A stretch of DNA of 64,000 nt from an uncultured Paracoccaceae bacterium (GTDB taxonomy: Bacteria; Pseudomonadota; Alphaproteobacteria; Rhodobacterales; Rhodobacteraceae): positions 1,364,001-1,428,000 of the forward strand of contig CANNCO010000001.1 in the NCBI GenBank assembly GCA_947503175.1, in the 5' to 3' direction. Made by a program: the position numbers and the translations under genes. Numbering within the stretch: position 1 is the first letter of the stretch; each line of letters begins with the position of its first letter. Below the pieces are notes generated by a model. That model did no database searches and was not told the DNA's origin. It saw only the letters and a list, made by a program, of their open reading frames with translations. This document shows, piece after piece, positions 16,405-24,289 of the stretch.

Positions 16405-16815
16405 ATGGCGCAACCGTCGGAAACCGAAGCCTTTCTCCAGGCCATCGAACCCGACCGCCGCCGGGAAGAAGCCGCGCGCCTCGACACGCTCTTTCGTAAT
16501 GCCACCGGCTTTGCCCCGAAACTCTGGTCCGGCCGGATGATCGGCTATGGCCAGTACGACTACACCTATGAAAGCGGCAGCTCGGGTACGTTTCTCGCCA
16601 CCGGTTTCGCCATGTCCCCACGCCAGATCTCGATCTACATCCTGCCGGGGTACACGCCGTTTCCCGATATCATGGCCCGCCTCGGCAAACACAGGCACGG
16701 CAAATCCTGCGTCTACCTCACTCGCCTCGACAATGCTGACGAAGGCGCGTTGTCCGACCTGATCCGGGCCGGCCTCGAAGACCTCGCCACCCGCTGGACG
16801 ATCACCCCGACCTGA
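16405..16815 (+). CDS. DUF1801 domain-containing protein
   Basis: 136 residues, starting MAQPSETEAFLQAIEPDRRREEAARLDTLFRNATGFAPKLW. The segment GRMIGYGQYDYTYESGSSGTFLATGFAMSPRQISIYILPGY and the terminal KSCVYLTRLDNADEGALSDLIRAGLEDL fit DUF1801 (YdhG-like fold), whose role is unknown. The ATG at 16405 is chosen over an earlier in-frame ATG because AAAGGACAAGA lies at the right distance before it. It converges on the M32 carboxypeptidase gene, seven bases from its stop. Confidence 0.87.
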   Translation: MAQPSETEAFLQAIEPDRRREEAARLDTLFRNATGFAPKLWSGRMIGYGQYDYTYESGSSGTFLATGFAMSPRQISIYILPGYTPFPDIMARLGKHRHGKSCVYLTRLDNADEGALSDLIRAGLEDLATRWTITPT

Positions 16816-16821
16816 TTCCCG

Positions 16822-18294
16822 TCAGACGCCGTAAAGCCCGCCGAATTTCGCATTCAGATAGGCCAGAAGCGGCCCGGGCGTGGGCGCGGTGCCACAGGCC
16901 CGCTCGATCGTCTCCGGCGGGGTCATAAGCGCGCCATGGCGTTGCAGGTTGTCACGCAGCCAGTCGGTCGCTCCGGCAAGGTGCCCCTCGGCCAGTTGCG
17001 CATCGAGATCGGGAATCGCTGCCTCAAGCGCCTCGTACAGGCACCCGGCATAGATATTGCCCAGCGTATAGGTCGGGAAGTATCCGAACAGACCCACCGA
17101 CCAATGCACATCCTGAAGACAGCCATGGGAGGGTCGGTCCACCGCCTGCCCGAAATCCGCCTCGAACCGCGCGTTCCACGCCTCCGGCAGGTCCGCGACC
17201 GTCAGATCACCGGCGATCAGCGACCGCTCCAGATCGAACCGCATCATGATATGCAGGTTGTAATGCACCTCGTCGGCCTCGGTCCGGATAAACCCCGGAT
17301 GCACCCGGTTCACCGCGCCATAGAATGTCTCCGGGTCGGAAACCCCGAAATCACCGAAGGTCGCCTTCATCCGGTTGAGCAGATAGCCGCAGAAGGCCCG
17401 GCTCCGGCCCAGCTGGTTCTCGAAGATCCGGCTCTGGCTCTCATGCACGCCCATGGACGCGCCCCGCCCGATGGGGGTCAGCAGATAGGCCCGGTCGACA
17501 CCCTGCTCATAGGCCGCATGCCCCACCTCGTGGATCGTCGAATAGAAACAGTTGAACGGGTCCTCGGGTGAGGTCCGCGTGGTGATCCGCACGTCAAGCC
17601 CCGAACCCGACGAGAACGGATGCACCGCCTTGTCGATCCGCCCGTGGCCCATGTCATAGCCAAAGGTCTCGGCCAGTTCCCGCGACAGCGCCAGTTGCCC
17701 GGCCTCGTCGAACGTCCCAGAAAGCCGCGGCAGATCGATATCCGATCCCAGCACCCGCGCGCGCAGATCGACCAGACCGGCGCGCAACTCACCGAACATC
17801 GCCTCGATCTCTGCCGCCGACGTGCCCGGCTCATAATCCTCCAGAAGCGCGTCATAAACATCACCGCCCGCCGCCAGCGCCGCACCCTCCTCGCGCCGCA
17901 ACCGCACGACATGCTCCAGCACCGGCTGGAACGTCGCCCAATCCTCCGATGCCCGCGCCTCGGCCCAGACGCCCTGCGCCATGCTGGTGACCCGCGCGAT
18001 TTCCGAGGCCAGCGCCACGGGCACCTTCGTGTTCCGCTCGAAACTCCGCCGGATCTCCCGCAACTGCGCCTGACCCGCCGCATCGGGCGCCTCGGCGGCG
18101 GCCAGCCACTCGCCCACCCGGCTGTCGGTCCGCCGGGCATGGAGCACGGCTTCCATCGCCGCCATCTCTTCGGACCGCTGCTCTGCCGCGCCCCGCGGCA
18201 TCACCGTCTCCTGATCCCATCCCAGCCGCCCGGCCACCTCGCCCAAAGCCTCGGTCTCGCGCTGAAACGCCATCAGGTCATCAAACGCCGCCAT
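16822..18294 (-). CDS. M32 family metallocarboxypeptidase (thermostable carboxypeptidase Taq type)
   Basis: 490 residues, full length for the family. The zinc motif is HEVGH at residues 255-259 (in FYSTIHEVGHAAYEQGV), and downstream GMGVHESQSRIFENQLGRS-like residues supply the third ligand; EADEVHYNLHIMMRFDLE and VHWSVGLFGYFPTYTLGN are further M32 blocks. The enzyme removes C-terminal residues from peptides with broad specificity, in the cytoplasm. It follows the heme A synthase gene by three bases on the same strand, so the two are probably co-transcribed. Confidence 0.95.
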   Translation of the reverse strand: MAAFDDLMAFQRETEALGEVAGRLGWDQETVMPRGAAEQRSEEMAAMEAVLHARRTDSRVGEWLAAAEAPDAAGQAQLREIRRSFERNTKVPVALASEIARVTSMAQGVWAEARASEDWATFQPVLEHVVRLRREEGAALAAGGDVYDALLEDYEPGTSAAEIEAMFGELRAGLVDLRARVLGSDIDLPRLSGTFDEAGQLALSRELAETFGYDMGHGRIDKAVHPFSSGSGLDVRITTRTSPEDPFNCFYSTIHEVGHAAYEQGVDRAYLLTPIGRGASMGVHESQSRIFENQLGRSRAFCGYLLNRMKATFGDFGVSDPETFYGAVNRVHPGFIRTEADEVHYNLHIMMRFDLERSLIAGDLTVADLPEAWNARFEADFGQAVDRPSHGCLQDVHWSVGLFGYFPTYTLGNIYAGCLYEALEAAIPDLDAQLAEGHLAGATDWLRDNLQRHGALMTPPETIERACGTAPTPGPLLAYLNAKFGGLYGV

Positions 18295-18297
18295 GTC

Positions 18298-19437
18298 TTA
18301 TCCTCTCACCGATTGGGCCGGCGGATAGCCTGCCAGAAAACGCGCCCTGAGGATCAGAACCCACAGCACCACCGCGCCGAACTGATGGGTGATCGCGATA
18401 TGCGCCTGCGCGGAATACAGCACCGTCACGATGCCCAGCACCGTCTGCACCGCGAGCATCGCCAGCACCGCGTTGAACGCAAACCTCACCGCGCCGTTCC
18501 CCGACCGCCGCCCGCGCATCCAGACGACGACACCGAATATCACCAAAAGATACCCCGACATCCGGTGCATGAACTGCACCAGCCCCGCATCCTCGAAGAA
18601 GTTCCGCCAGACCGGCGTGATGTTGAACGGCTCGGGCGGCAGGAAATTGTCGCCCATCAAGGGCCATGTGGGAAAGGCGCGACCCGCATCGATCCCGGCC
18701 ACCAATGCCCCCAGCAGGATCTGCAACATCGCGAAATGCATCAGCCCGGTGGACATGGAAAACGCCTTGGCCTCGCGGCCCCGGCGCGCCTGCAAGAGCG
18801 CCCCTTCGCTGCGTCCCAGCAGGAACACATACCACGCGATCAGCCCCAGTATGACAAAGGCCAGCCCCAGATGGATCGCCAGCCGGTAACTCGCCACGTC
18901 CAGCATCCCCGCACCCAGACCCGACGACACCATCCACCAGCCGATGGCCCCCTGCAGCCCGCCAAGCGCGCCCAGACCCAACAGCCGCGGCGTCCAGCCC
19001 GTGGGGATCTTCCGCGCCAGAAGGAACCCGAAGAACCCGATCGCCCAGACCAGACCCATCACCCGGCCAAGCTGCCGATGCCCCCATTCCCACCAATAGA
19101 TCACCTTGAACTCGGCAAGGCTCATGCCCCTGTTCTGCAACTGGTATTCCGGGATCTGCCGGTAGGCGTCGAACTCCGCCTGCCAGTCGGCCGCGCTCAG
19201 GGGCGGCACCGCGCCCGACAAAGGCGCCCATTCGGTGATCGAGAGGCCGGAATCCGTGAGCCGCGTGAGGCCGCCCACGGCGATCATCACCACGACCAGC
19301 GCGAACAGGATCATCAGCCAGATGCGGATCGCGCCGCGCGCCCCCGCCCGGCCCGTCTCGATCATGCCGCCTGCCGGCTTCGGCTGCGCCGCCTTCTCGG
19401 TGCCGACCTCTTCGAAAATGCTGCGTTTCTCGGCCAT
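18298..19437 (-). CDS. ctaA: heme A synthase, COX15/CtaA family
   Basis: 379 residues with about eight membrane segments. CtaA oxidises the C8 methyl of heme O to the formyl group of heme A, used by aa3-type cytochrome oxidases. The conserved pattern is complete: GGLTRLTDSGLSITEWAPLSGAVPPLS after the first helix, WEWGHRQLGRVMGLVW with a heme-ligand His, AIHLGLAFVILGLIAW, FMHRMSGYLLVIFGV and ITHQFGAVVL. It is of the longer alphaproteobacterial/mitochondrial (Cox15) type. ctaB and cox structural genes are not in the window. Confidence 0.96.
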   Translation of the reverse strand: MAEKRSIFEEVGTEKAAQPKPAGGMIETGRAGARGAIRIWLMILFALVVVMIAVGGLTRLTDSGLSITEWAPLSGAVPPLSAADWQAEFDAYRQIPEYQLQNRGMSLAEFKVIYWWEWGHRQLGRVMGLVWAIGFFGFLLARKIPTGWTPRLLGLGALGGLQGAIGWWMVSSGLGAGMLDVASYRLAIHLGLAFVILGLIAWYVFLLGRSEGALLQARRGREAKAFSMSTGLMHFAMLQILLGALVAGIDAGRAFPTWPLMGDNFLPPEPFNITPVWRNFFEDAGLVQFMHRMSGYLLVIFGVVVWMRGRRSGNGAVRFAFNAVLAMLAVQTVLGIVTVLYSAQAHIAITHQFGAVVLWVLILRARFLAGYPPAQSVRG

Positions 19438-19494
19438 GTCCTGCCCTTCGATATCCTCGCCCGGAACCTATGTCCGCCCCGGGCGCGCGTCCAG

Positions 19495-20229
19495 TCAGTC
19501 GCCACGCTCTTTCCAGCGGACCATCTGACGCAGGATACCATGCAGGATCTGCGCATCCGAACGGGTCAGGGGCATCCGGCTCCACAGGTTGCGCAGGGTC
19601 ACCTTCATCCCCGCAGCCTTTTCGGGCGGGAAAAAGAACCCGGCCTCGTCCAGCCGCTCCTCGTAATGCTGGGCCAGCGCCTCGACCTCGCGCGCCTCGG
19701 CCCAGCCGGTCCCCGCCATCTCCATCACCGCCAGTTCGACCTCGGTCGTCGCCCGCCGCCACTCGTACCCGCAGAGCAGCACACATTGCGCCAGGTTCAG
19801 CGACGGGAAATCCGGGTTCACAGGCACGGAAATGATCGCATTGGCCCGCGCCACATCGTCGTTTTCCAGCCCGGCCCGTTCGGGTCCGAACAGCACCGCC
19901 ACCTTGTCGCCGTTCCGGATCAGGTCGGCGGCCTTCGCCATGGCCTCTTCGGGCGCATAGACCGGCTTGGTCAGGTCCCGGCTCCGCGCCGTCGTGGCAA
20001 AGACGAACTGCGCATCGCCCACCGCCGCATCGGTCGTGGAATACAGCCCCGCCTCGTCCAGAAGCCGCCCCGCCCCGCTCGCCATGGCCACGGCCTTCTG
20101 GTTGGGCCAGCCGTCGCGCGGATCGACCACCGCCATCCGGTCCAGCCCGAAATTCCACATCGCCCGCGCGGCGGCACCGATATTCTCGCCCATCTGCGGG
20201 CGGACAAGAACGAAACGCGGCTGGGACAT
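19495..20229 (-). CDS. trmJ: tRNA (cytidine/uridine-32-2'-O)-methyltransferase, TrmJ family
   Basis: About 244 residues of a SPOUT (TrmH-type) RNA methyltransferase: MSQPRFVLVRPQMGENIGAAARAMWNFGLDRMAVVDPRDGWP at the N-terminus, VAVLFGPERAGLENDDVARANAIISVPVNPDFPSLNLAQCVLLCGYE as the knotted SAM site, and a helical C-terminal extension, as in TrmJ, which methylates position 32 in tRNA anticodon loops. The frame is open 59 codons further upstream, but the Met at 20229 is the family start. It is divergent from the TfoX-like gene and upstream of ctaA. Confidence 0.92.
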   Translation of the reverse strand: MSQPRFVLVRPQMGENIGAAARAMWNFGLDRMAVVDPRDGWPNQKAVAMASGAGRLLDEAGLYSTTDAAVGDAQFVFATTARSRDLTKPVYAPEEAMAKAADLIRNGDKVAVLFGPERAGLENDDVARANAIISVPVNPDFPSLNLAQCVLLCGYEWRRATTEVELAVMEMAGTGWAEAREVEALAQHYEERLDEAGFFFPPEKAAGMKVTLRNLWSRMPLTRSDAQILHGILRQMVRWKERGD

Positions 20230-20293
20230 TTCACGCACTCCAAGGCTCGCGCCGTGATAGAATGGGTGCCAAAGCCATGCAAGGGACAGGCCT

Positions 20294-20623
20294 ATGCCAT
20301 ACGAAGACTGGATCGCCGAACGCATTCGCGAAGACATCGCAGACGAGTCTGGTGTCACCGAGAAAAAGATGTTCGGCGGCCTCTGCTTCCTGAAAGACGG
20401 CAACATGCTCTGCGGCGCCTATCGCGACCGAGGCATGTTCCGCGTGGGCAAGGACCGCGCAGAGGAGGCGCTCGCAATCGATGGCGCCACCACGATGGTC
20501 ATGGGCGGCCGCACTATGGGCGGCTTGGTCGAGGCCACGGGCGAGGCGTTCGAAGACGATGCCCGCCGAAACGCACTTATGTCCCTCGCTCTCGATCACG
20601 CGCGCAGTTTGCCCCCAAAGTAA
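20294..20623 (+). CDS. TfoX N-terminal domain-containing protein
   Basis: 109 residues: MPYEDWIAERIREDIADESGVTEKKMFGGLCFLKDGNMLCGAYRDRGMFRVG matches the TfoX/Sxy N-terminal domain, where the MFGG motif is the hallmark. In Gammaproteobacteria TfoX activates competence genes; stand-alone N-terminal domain proteins like this are common in alphaproteobacteria and have no demonstrated role. The C-terminal TfoX domain is missing, as is usual for this group. The next 325 bases hold no gene. Confidence 0.9.
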   Translation: MPYEDWIAERIREDIADESGVTEKKMFGGLCFLKDGNMLCGAYRDRGMFRVGKDRAEEALAIDGATTMVMGGRTMGGLVEATGEAFEDDARRNALMSLALDHARSLPPK

Positions 20624-20948
20624 CCCCCGGCCCAAGCATCCCCGGCGCGTCCGGCACGCGTCAAGGCTGAAACGGGCGAAGCCCGCGCCGCAGGCGGCCT
20701 TGACGCGTGCCGGACGTGCCCCACCCTCGAACAGGCGTCTTGAGCGGAAAGCCCCCTCAAGCGCCTCTCGGCAAAAAGGGCTTCCCAAAGGGCCAGACCC
20801 ACGCTCGCCACTTAACGCCCATCCGAGGGTCCGCGCCGCCCCGGCGCGGCACCCGAGACATAGCGTGCGCCTGAAAGGCGCGCCGCATGGTCAAGCCCGC
20901 CAAAGCCCGCTATAGGTTTGAAAAAATACCAAGACCCGGAGCCTGCCC
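20624..20948. other. intergenic region with long inverted repeat
   Basis: About 325 GC-rich bases between the TfoX-like gene and the ThiE-like gene. Open frames crossing it show no conserved motifs, and I see no tRNA or known RNA fold. The main structure is a 20-base inverted repeat at 20648-20716, described separately. A second short hairpin, GCGCCGCCCCGGCGCG-like, lies near 20833-20850. The final 50 bases become more AT-rich (GGTTTGAAAAAATACC) and could hold the promoter of the downstream gene. Confidence 0.55.
20648..20716. repeat. perfect 20-bp inverted repeat with nested hairpin
   Basis: CGTCCGGCACGCGTCAAGGC at 20648-20667 is exactly complementary to the arm at 20697-20716. The 29-base loop itself contains CGGGC-GAA-GCCCG, so a three-tier stem-loop can form in DNA or RNA. 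There is no T-run after it, so it is not a standard intrinsic terminator. It could be a palindromic intergenic element or a structured 3' end of the TfoX-like transcript. Confidence 0.7.
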
Positions 20949-21587
20949 GTGCCCAGCCCCGACATCCCCCAGATCTACCTCGTCACGCCCGCAGAGATCG
21001 AACTATCGTCCTTCCCGGCCCGGCTCGACGATGTGCTCGACGCCCATGAGATCGCCTGCGTCCGCCTCGCCCTCGCCACCCGCGACGAAGACACGATCGC
21101 GCGGGCCGCCGATGCGCTTCGCGAGGTCTGCCATGCCGCCGACGTGGCGCTGGTGATCGAGGCGCATGTGGGGCTTGTCGAACGCCTGGGCCTCGACGGC
21201 GTCCACCTGACCGATGGTGCGCGCTCTGTCCGAAAGACCCGCAAGACGCTCGGCGGCGACGCCATCGTCGGCGCGTTCTGCGGCGCGTCCCGCCACGACG
21301 GCATGACGGCGGGAGAAGCGGGCGCGGACTACGTCTCCTTCGGGCCGGTCACTGCCAGCGCGCTCGGCGATGGCACGGTGGCCGGGGACGATCTCTTCGC
21401 ATGGTGGTCGGAAATGATCGAGGTTCCCGTTGTCGCCGAAGGCGGGCTTGACACCGACGCGATCCGCCGCCTCGCCTCCCTCACCGACTTCTTCGCCATT
21501 GGCGAAGAGGTTTGGCGCGACGACGACGCGGCCTCGGCGCTCGCGACGCTCAAGGCCGCCATGGCCCCGGTCCGCGAAATCTCCTGA
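20949..21587 (+). CDS. thiamine phosphate synthase-like (ThiE-fold) protein
   Basis: 212 residues with a TIM-barrel pattern like ThiE: PQIYLVTPAEIE at the start, VALVIEAHVGLVERLGLDGVHLTDGA in the middle, AFCGASRHDGMTAGEAGADYVSFGPV, and VPVVAEGGLDTDAIRRLASL near the end. Classical ThiE has HLGQ-D at the middle motif and a Ser/Thr-rich phosphate loop near the end; these are altered here (HLTDGA; no TTA-type loop), so synthase activity is uncertain. No other thi gene is nearby. It may be a paralogue with another role. Confidence 0.75.
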   Translation: MPSPDIPQIYLVTPAEIELSSFPARLDDVLDAHEIACVRLALATRDEDTIARAADALREVCHAADVALVIEAHVGLVERLGLDGVHLTDGARSVRKTRKTLGGDAIVGAFCGASRHDGMTAGEAGADYVSFGPVTASALGDGTVAGDDLFAWWSEMIEVPVVAEGGLDTDAIRRLASLTDFFAIGEEVWRDDDAASALATLKAAMAPVREIS

Positions 21588-21680
21588 CCGCCCGCCGCAG
21601 TTACCAACGATTATCCGCATGGAATACACATGCCATGCGCATGGTATGCGCATAACCCGCCCGCCCAGGTTACGTTTTGC

Positions 21681-22514
21681 TTAACCCCCGCCCCCGACGG
21701 CTTTCTGAAACCCGTCCCGCACCGCTTCTTCGCAGACCCGCGCCAATGCCTTCCGGCCCGCGAAATCCGCGACCCGCACAGGCCTGTGATAGATCACCTC
21801 GACCGCCCCCTGCGGCCACGCCGCCAGCACCTGCAACAGATGCGGCCCCATCGCCATCTCGCCCCACCAGCCGTAAAACCGCGCGTCCCTCCCCGGCGGC
21901 GCGTGATAGACCAGACTGACCGGCTGCACATAGAGGACATCACGCAAGTCGGGCGCAAAGAACGCCTCGAACAGCGTTGATTTAAATGGCAAAACACGCC
22001 GTCCGTCCGACGACGTACCTTCCGGAAAGAACAACAGCTTATGCCCGGCCAGAAGCCGCTCCTGAAACAGGTCCCGATGCGCCCGCGCCTGCCGCGCCGC
22101 CCGTTCGATGAACACGGTTCCCGTGGCCTTCGCCAGCCATCCGATCCCCGGCCAGCCCGCCACTTCGGCCTTGGAGACAAAGTAAACCCGCTTCCGCGCA
22201 TTCAGCGCGAATATGTCCAGCCACGACGCATGATTGGCCACCACCGCACCCGGATGGGTCATCCGCTGCCCCACCGTCCGGTGCGTTATCCCCAGAACAA
22301 CAAAGGCCGCCCGGCACACCCCTTGCGTGATCCACGGTGTCCAGGGCCGATGCACCCCATGCACCGGTTTCTCGATAAACCGGATCAACAGCAGAACCAA
22401 GAGACCGGTGATCAGCACGACCCCCAGCACCAGCCCCCGCAACACCGCCCGAACCCATCCCGAAAGACCGACAGACGCCATCTCCGGCGGTTCGGAATGC
22501 CATGTCGGGCTCAT
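21681..22514 (-). CDS. olsA: 1-acyl-glycerol-3-phosphate / lyso-ornithine lipid O-acyltransferase
   Basis: About 277 residues. An N-terminal membrane helix (VLGVVLITGLLVLLLIRF) precedes the PlsC domain: AVVANHASWLDIFALNA holds the catalytic NHxSWLD (HX4D) motif, and LLFFPEGTSSDGRRVLPFKSTLF holds the glycerol-phosphate-binding FPEGT block. Its ATG overlaps the stop of the preceding olsB-like gene by four bases. That pairing points to OlsA, which adds the second acyl chain to lyso-ornithine lipid, a phosphorus-free membrane lipid of many alphaproteobacteria. A role as a general PlsC cannot be excluded. Confidence 0.9.
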   Translation of the reverse strand: MSPTWHSEPPEMASVGLSGWVRAVLRGLVLGVVLITGLLVLLLIRFIEKPVHGVHRPWTPWITQGVCRAAFVVLGITHRTVGQRMTHPGAVVANHASWLDIFALNARKRVYFVSKAEVAGWPGIGWLAKATGTVFIERAARQARAHRDLFQERLLAGHKLLFFPEGTSSDGRRVLPFKSTLFEAFFAPDLRDVLYVQPVSLVYHAPPGRDARFYGWWGEMAMGPHLLQVLAAWPQGAVEVIYHRPVRVADFAGRKALARVCEEAVRDGFQKAVGGGG

Positions 22515-23287
22515 GCGGTCTCGCCCGTATACCGCGCCCACGCCCCGTCAGAGACACGGGTCGTGTCCATCACCAGACACACGTCGATCGTGTTGAACGC
22601 ATGGTCGATGAACGCCCCTTCGCCGACGCAACCGCCCATCCGGAGATAGGCCTTGATCAGCGCCGGGGTCGCCCGCATCGCCGCCAGCTTGTCGATCTCT
22701 CCGGGCGGCATCAGGTCCATCGGCTGAAAGTGCCCCGCCTGCGCCCGGACGCGCAGGTCCTCGGGTGCCAGATGCCGGTCATGGAGCAGCGACAAGGGCC
22801 CGGCCAGCGCCTTCGGATCGGTGCCGTGAAAACTCGCGACCCCAAACAGAACCTCGATCCCGTGGTCGCGCACGTAATGCGCCAGACCCTGCCACAGCCG
22901 GAACATCGCCGTCCCGCCGCGATAGTCGCGATGCACGCAGGATCGCCCCAGTTCCAACAGCTTACGCCCGCTATCCTTCAGAACCGACAGGTCGTATTCA
23001 TCCTCGGAATAGAACTGGCCCGCCGCCCTGGCGCGGCTATCGGTCAACAGCCGGTACACCCCCACGACATGGTCCAGCGCCGCCGCATCCCGGCGCGTGT
23101 CGATCAGAAGAAGATGCTCGAAATGGGGATCGAACCGGTCCCGCTCCAGCCGCGCCTCATGGTCGACCAAGGCCCCGTCACCGCCCAGTTCCTCGACGAA
23201 CACGCCATAGCGCAGCCGCTGGGCCGCGATCAGGTCAGCCTCGTCCCGGGCCAGCTTCAACGTCAGGTGGGAATCGGAAGGGTCCAT
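22511..23287 (-). CDS. olsB: L-ornithine N-alpha-acyltransferase (OlsB-like)
   Basis: 258 residues of the GNAT-related N-acyl-ACP acyltransferase family: AQRLRYGVFVEELGGDG, FEHLLLIDTRRD, VVGVYRLLTDSRARAAGQFYSEDEYDL, LELGRSCVHRDYRGGTAMFRLWQGLAHYV and a long C-terminal part with YLRMGGCVGEGAFIDHAFNTIDVCLVMD. OlsB transfers a 3-hydroxyacyl group from ACP to ornithine. The gene overlaps olsA (ATGA), giving the complete two-gene ornithine-lipid pathway. Phosphate-starvation control is common for this pathway, but I see no clear Pho box in the 160 bases upstream. Confidence 0.92.
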   Translation of the reverse strand: MDPSDSHLTLKLARDEADLIAAQRLRYGVFVEELGGDGALVDHEARLERDRFDPHFEHLLLIDTRRDAAALDHVVGVYRLLTDSRARAAGQFYSEDEYDLSVLKDSGRKLLELGRSCVHRDYRGGTAMFRLWQGLAHYVRDHGIEVLFGVASFHGTDPKALAGPLSLLHDRHLAPEDLRVRAQAGHFQPMDLMPPGEIDKLAAMRATPALIKAYLRMGGCVGEGAFIDHAFNTIDVCLVMDTTRVSDGAWARYTGETA

Positions 23288-23449
23288 TCCGGGCGCATTG
23301 CATCCTGTGACATCCGGCGCGTTCTAGGGGCGCGCGGGCCGGGACGCAACCGGCGTACGGTGGCGCAACATAACAGCGCAGGCGAGAATCCATACTTGAA
23401 CTAAACTTTAAGTTGATCTAGCGTCACCTGAAATGCTCTCTGGTTGCAG

Positions 23450-23632
23450 TTATGTGTCAAATACGATGATCAGTTCGATCCGCCGCGCGTCAATCACGGT
23501 TTTCCCCGTATTCTCGAAATTCACGGTCACACGACCGTCGATATTCGACTGGACCTGTCCCAGACCCCAATCGGGTTCCGTCGGATGCCGGACCAGCATC
23601 CCCGGCTCCAGAAGCGATGCCATATCATTCAC
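23450..23632 (-). CDS. DUF3553 domain-containing protein
   Basis: A 60-residue protein read from GTG at 23632: MNDMASLLEPGMLVRHPTEPDWGLGQVQSN, then GRVTVNFENTGKTVIDARRIELI. This is the DUF3553 pattern, a compact SH3-like beta fold also found as a C-terminal piece of some UvrD/PcrA helicases. The GTG is preferred over the ATG three codons later because GGGAAGG is placed well before it and because family members begin MND-LLEPG. It is divergent from chpT, with only 30 bases between the two starts, so their promoters must overlap the opposing gene or each other. Confidence 0.85.
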   Translation of the reverse strand: MNDMASLLEPGMLVRHPTEPDWGLGQVQSNIDGRVTVNFENTGKTVIDARRIELIIVFDT

Positions 23633-23662
23633 ATTGTGCCCTTCCCAAGTCCGGAGGTCCTC

Positions 23663-24265
23663 ATGACCAATACCTCGTCCCGTGATCTGAACGCGCTCCT
23701 GGGGTCGCGTATCTGTCATGACCTTATCAGCCCGTTGGGCGCCATAAACAATGGGGTCGAGCTTCTGACGATGTCGGGCATCAACGCCGCCCCCGAAATC
23801 GCGCTGATCGCAGAAAGCGTGGAAAACGCCAATGCGCGGATCCGGTTCTTCCGGATCGCGTTTGGCGCGGCCAGTCCGGGGCAGAACGTGCCGATTGCCG
23901 AGGTGCGCAGCATTCTGGCCGATCTCGGGCGGGGCGGACGCCTGCGGTATCAGTGGGAACCAGAGGCGGGCCTGACGCGCGACAGGATCAAGCTCGCCTT
24001 CCTTCTCCTGCAATGCTTCGAGACGGCAATGCCCTGGGGCGGCGATATCCACGTGTCCGAAGCCGACGGCAACTGGGCGATCCGGGGCGTCGCCGAACGG
24101 CAGAAGATCGAACCCGAACTGTGGCAGATGCTCGTCGACGGCACCGAGGATATCGATGTCACCCCGGCCCATGTGCATTTCGCACTGGTCGGCGACGCCG
24201 CCCGTCAGGCCGGGCGCTGGGTATCCACCGATCTGCAATCGGGCGAAATTCGCGTCACGTTCTGA
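23663..24265 (+). CDS. chpT: ChpT-type histidine phosphotransferase
   Basis: 200 residues. SRICHDLISPLGAINNGVELL places the phospho-accepting histidine at residue 19 in the DHp-like helix; the rest (IRFFRIAFGAAS, IRGVAERQKIEPELWQML) matches ChpT. In Caulobacter ChpT dimers pass phosphate from CckA to CtrA and CpdR; in Rhodobacteraceae the same relay controls motility and gene-transfer agents. The ATG at 23663 follows CCGGAGGTCC. cckA and ctrA are not in this window. It converges with proA, 24 bases away. Confidence 0.92.
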   Translation: MTNTSSRDLNALLGSRICHDLISPLGAINNGVELLTMSGINAAPEIALIAESVENANARIRFFRIAFGAASPGQNVPIAEVRSILADLGRGGRLRYQWEPEAGLTRDRIKLAFLLLQCFETAMPWGGDIHVSEADGNWAIRGVAERQKIEPELWQMLVDGTEDIDVTPAHVHFALVGDAARQAGRWVSTDLQSGEIRVTF

Positions 24266-24289
24266 CCGGTCGGGCCGTTAACGGGTTGG

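Noticed and set aside
18281-20158. A 625-codon open frame on the minus strand
   Set aside because: It lies in another frame of the same strand over ctaA and trmJ, which are certain, and is Gly/Arg-rich nonsense.
17620-20670. A 1016-codon open frame on the plus strand
   Set aside because: It runs antisense through the M32 carboxypeptidase, ctaA and trmJ genes, all with clear motifs. Its translation is Arg/His/Pro-rich without any fold pattern, typical of antisense frames in GC-rich DNA.
21600-21665. CCATGCGCATGG and TGCGCATAA sequences as a dif-like recombination site
   Set aside because: Only one half resembles a XerC arm; the second arm and spacer do not match, and it seems to be chance palindromy.
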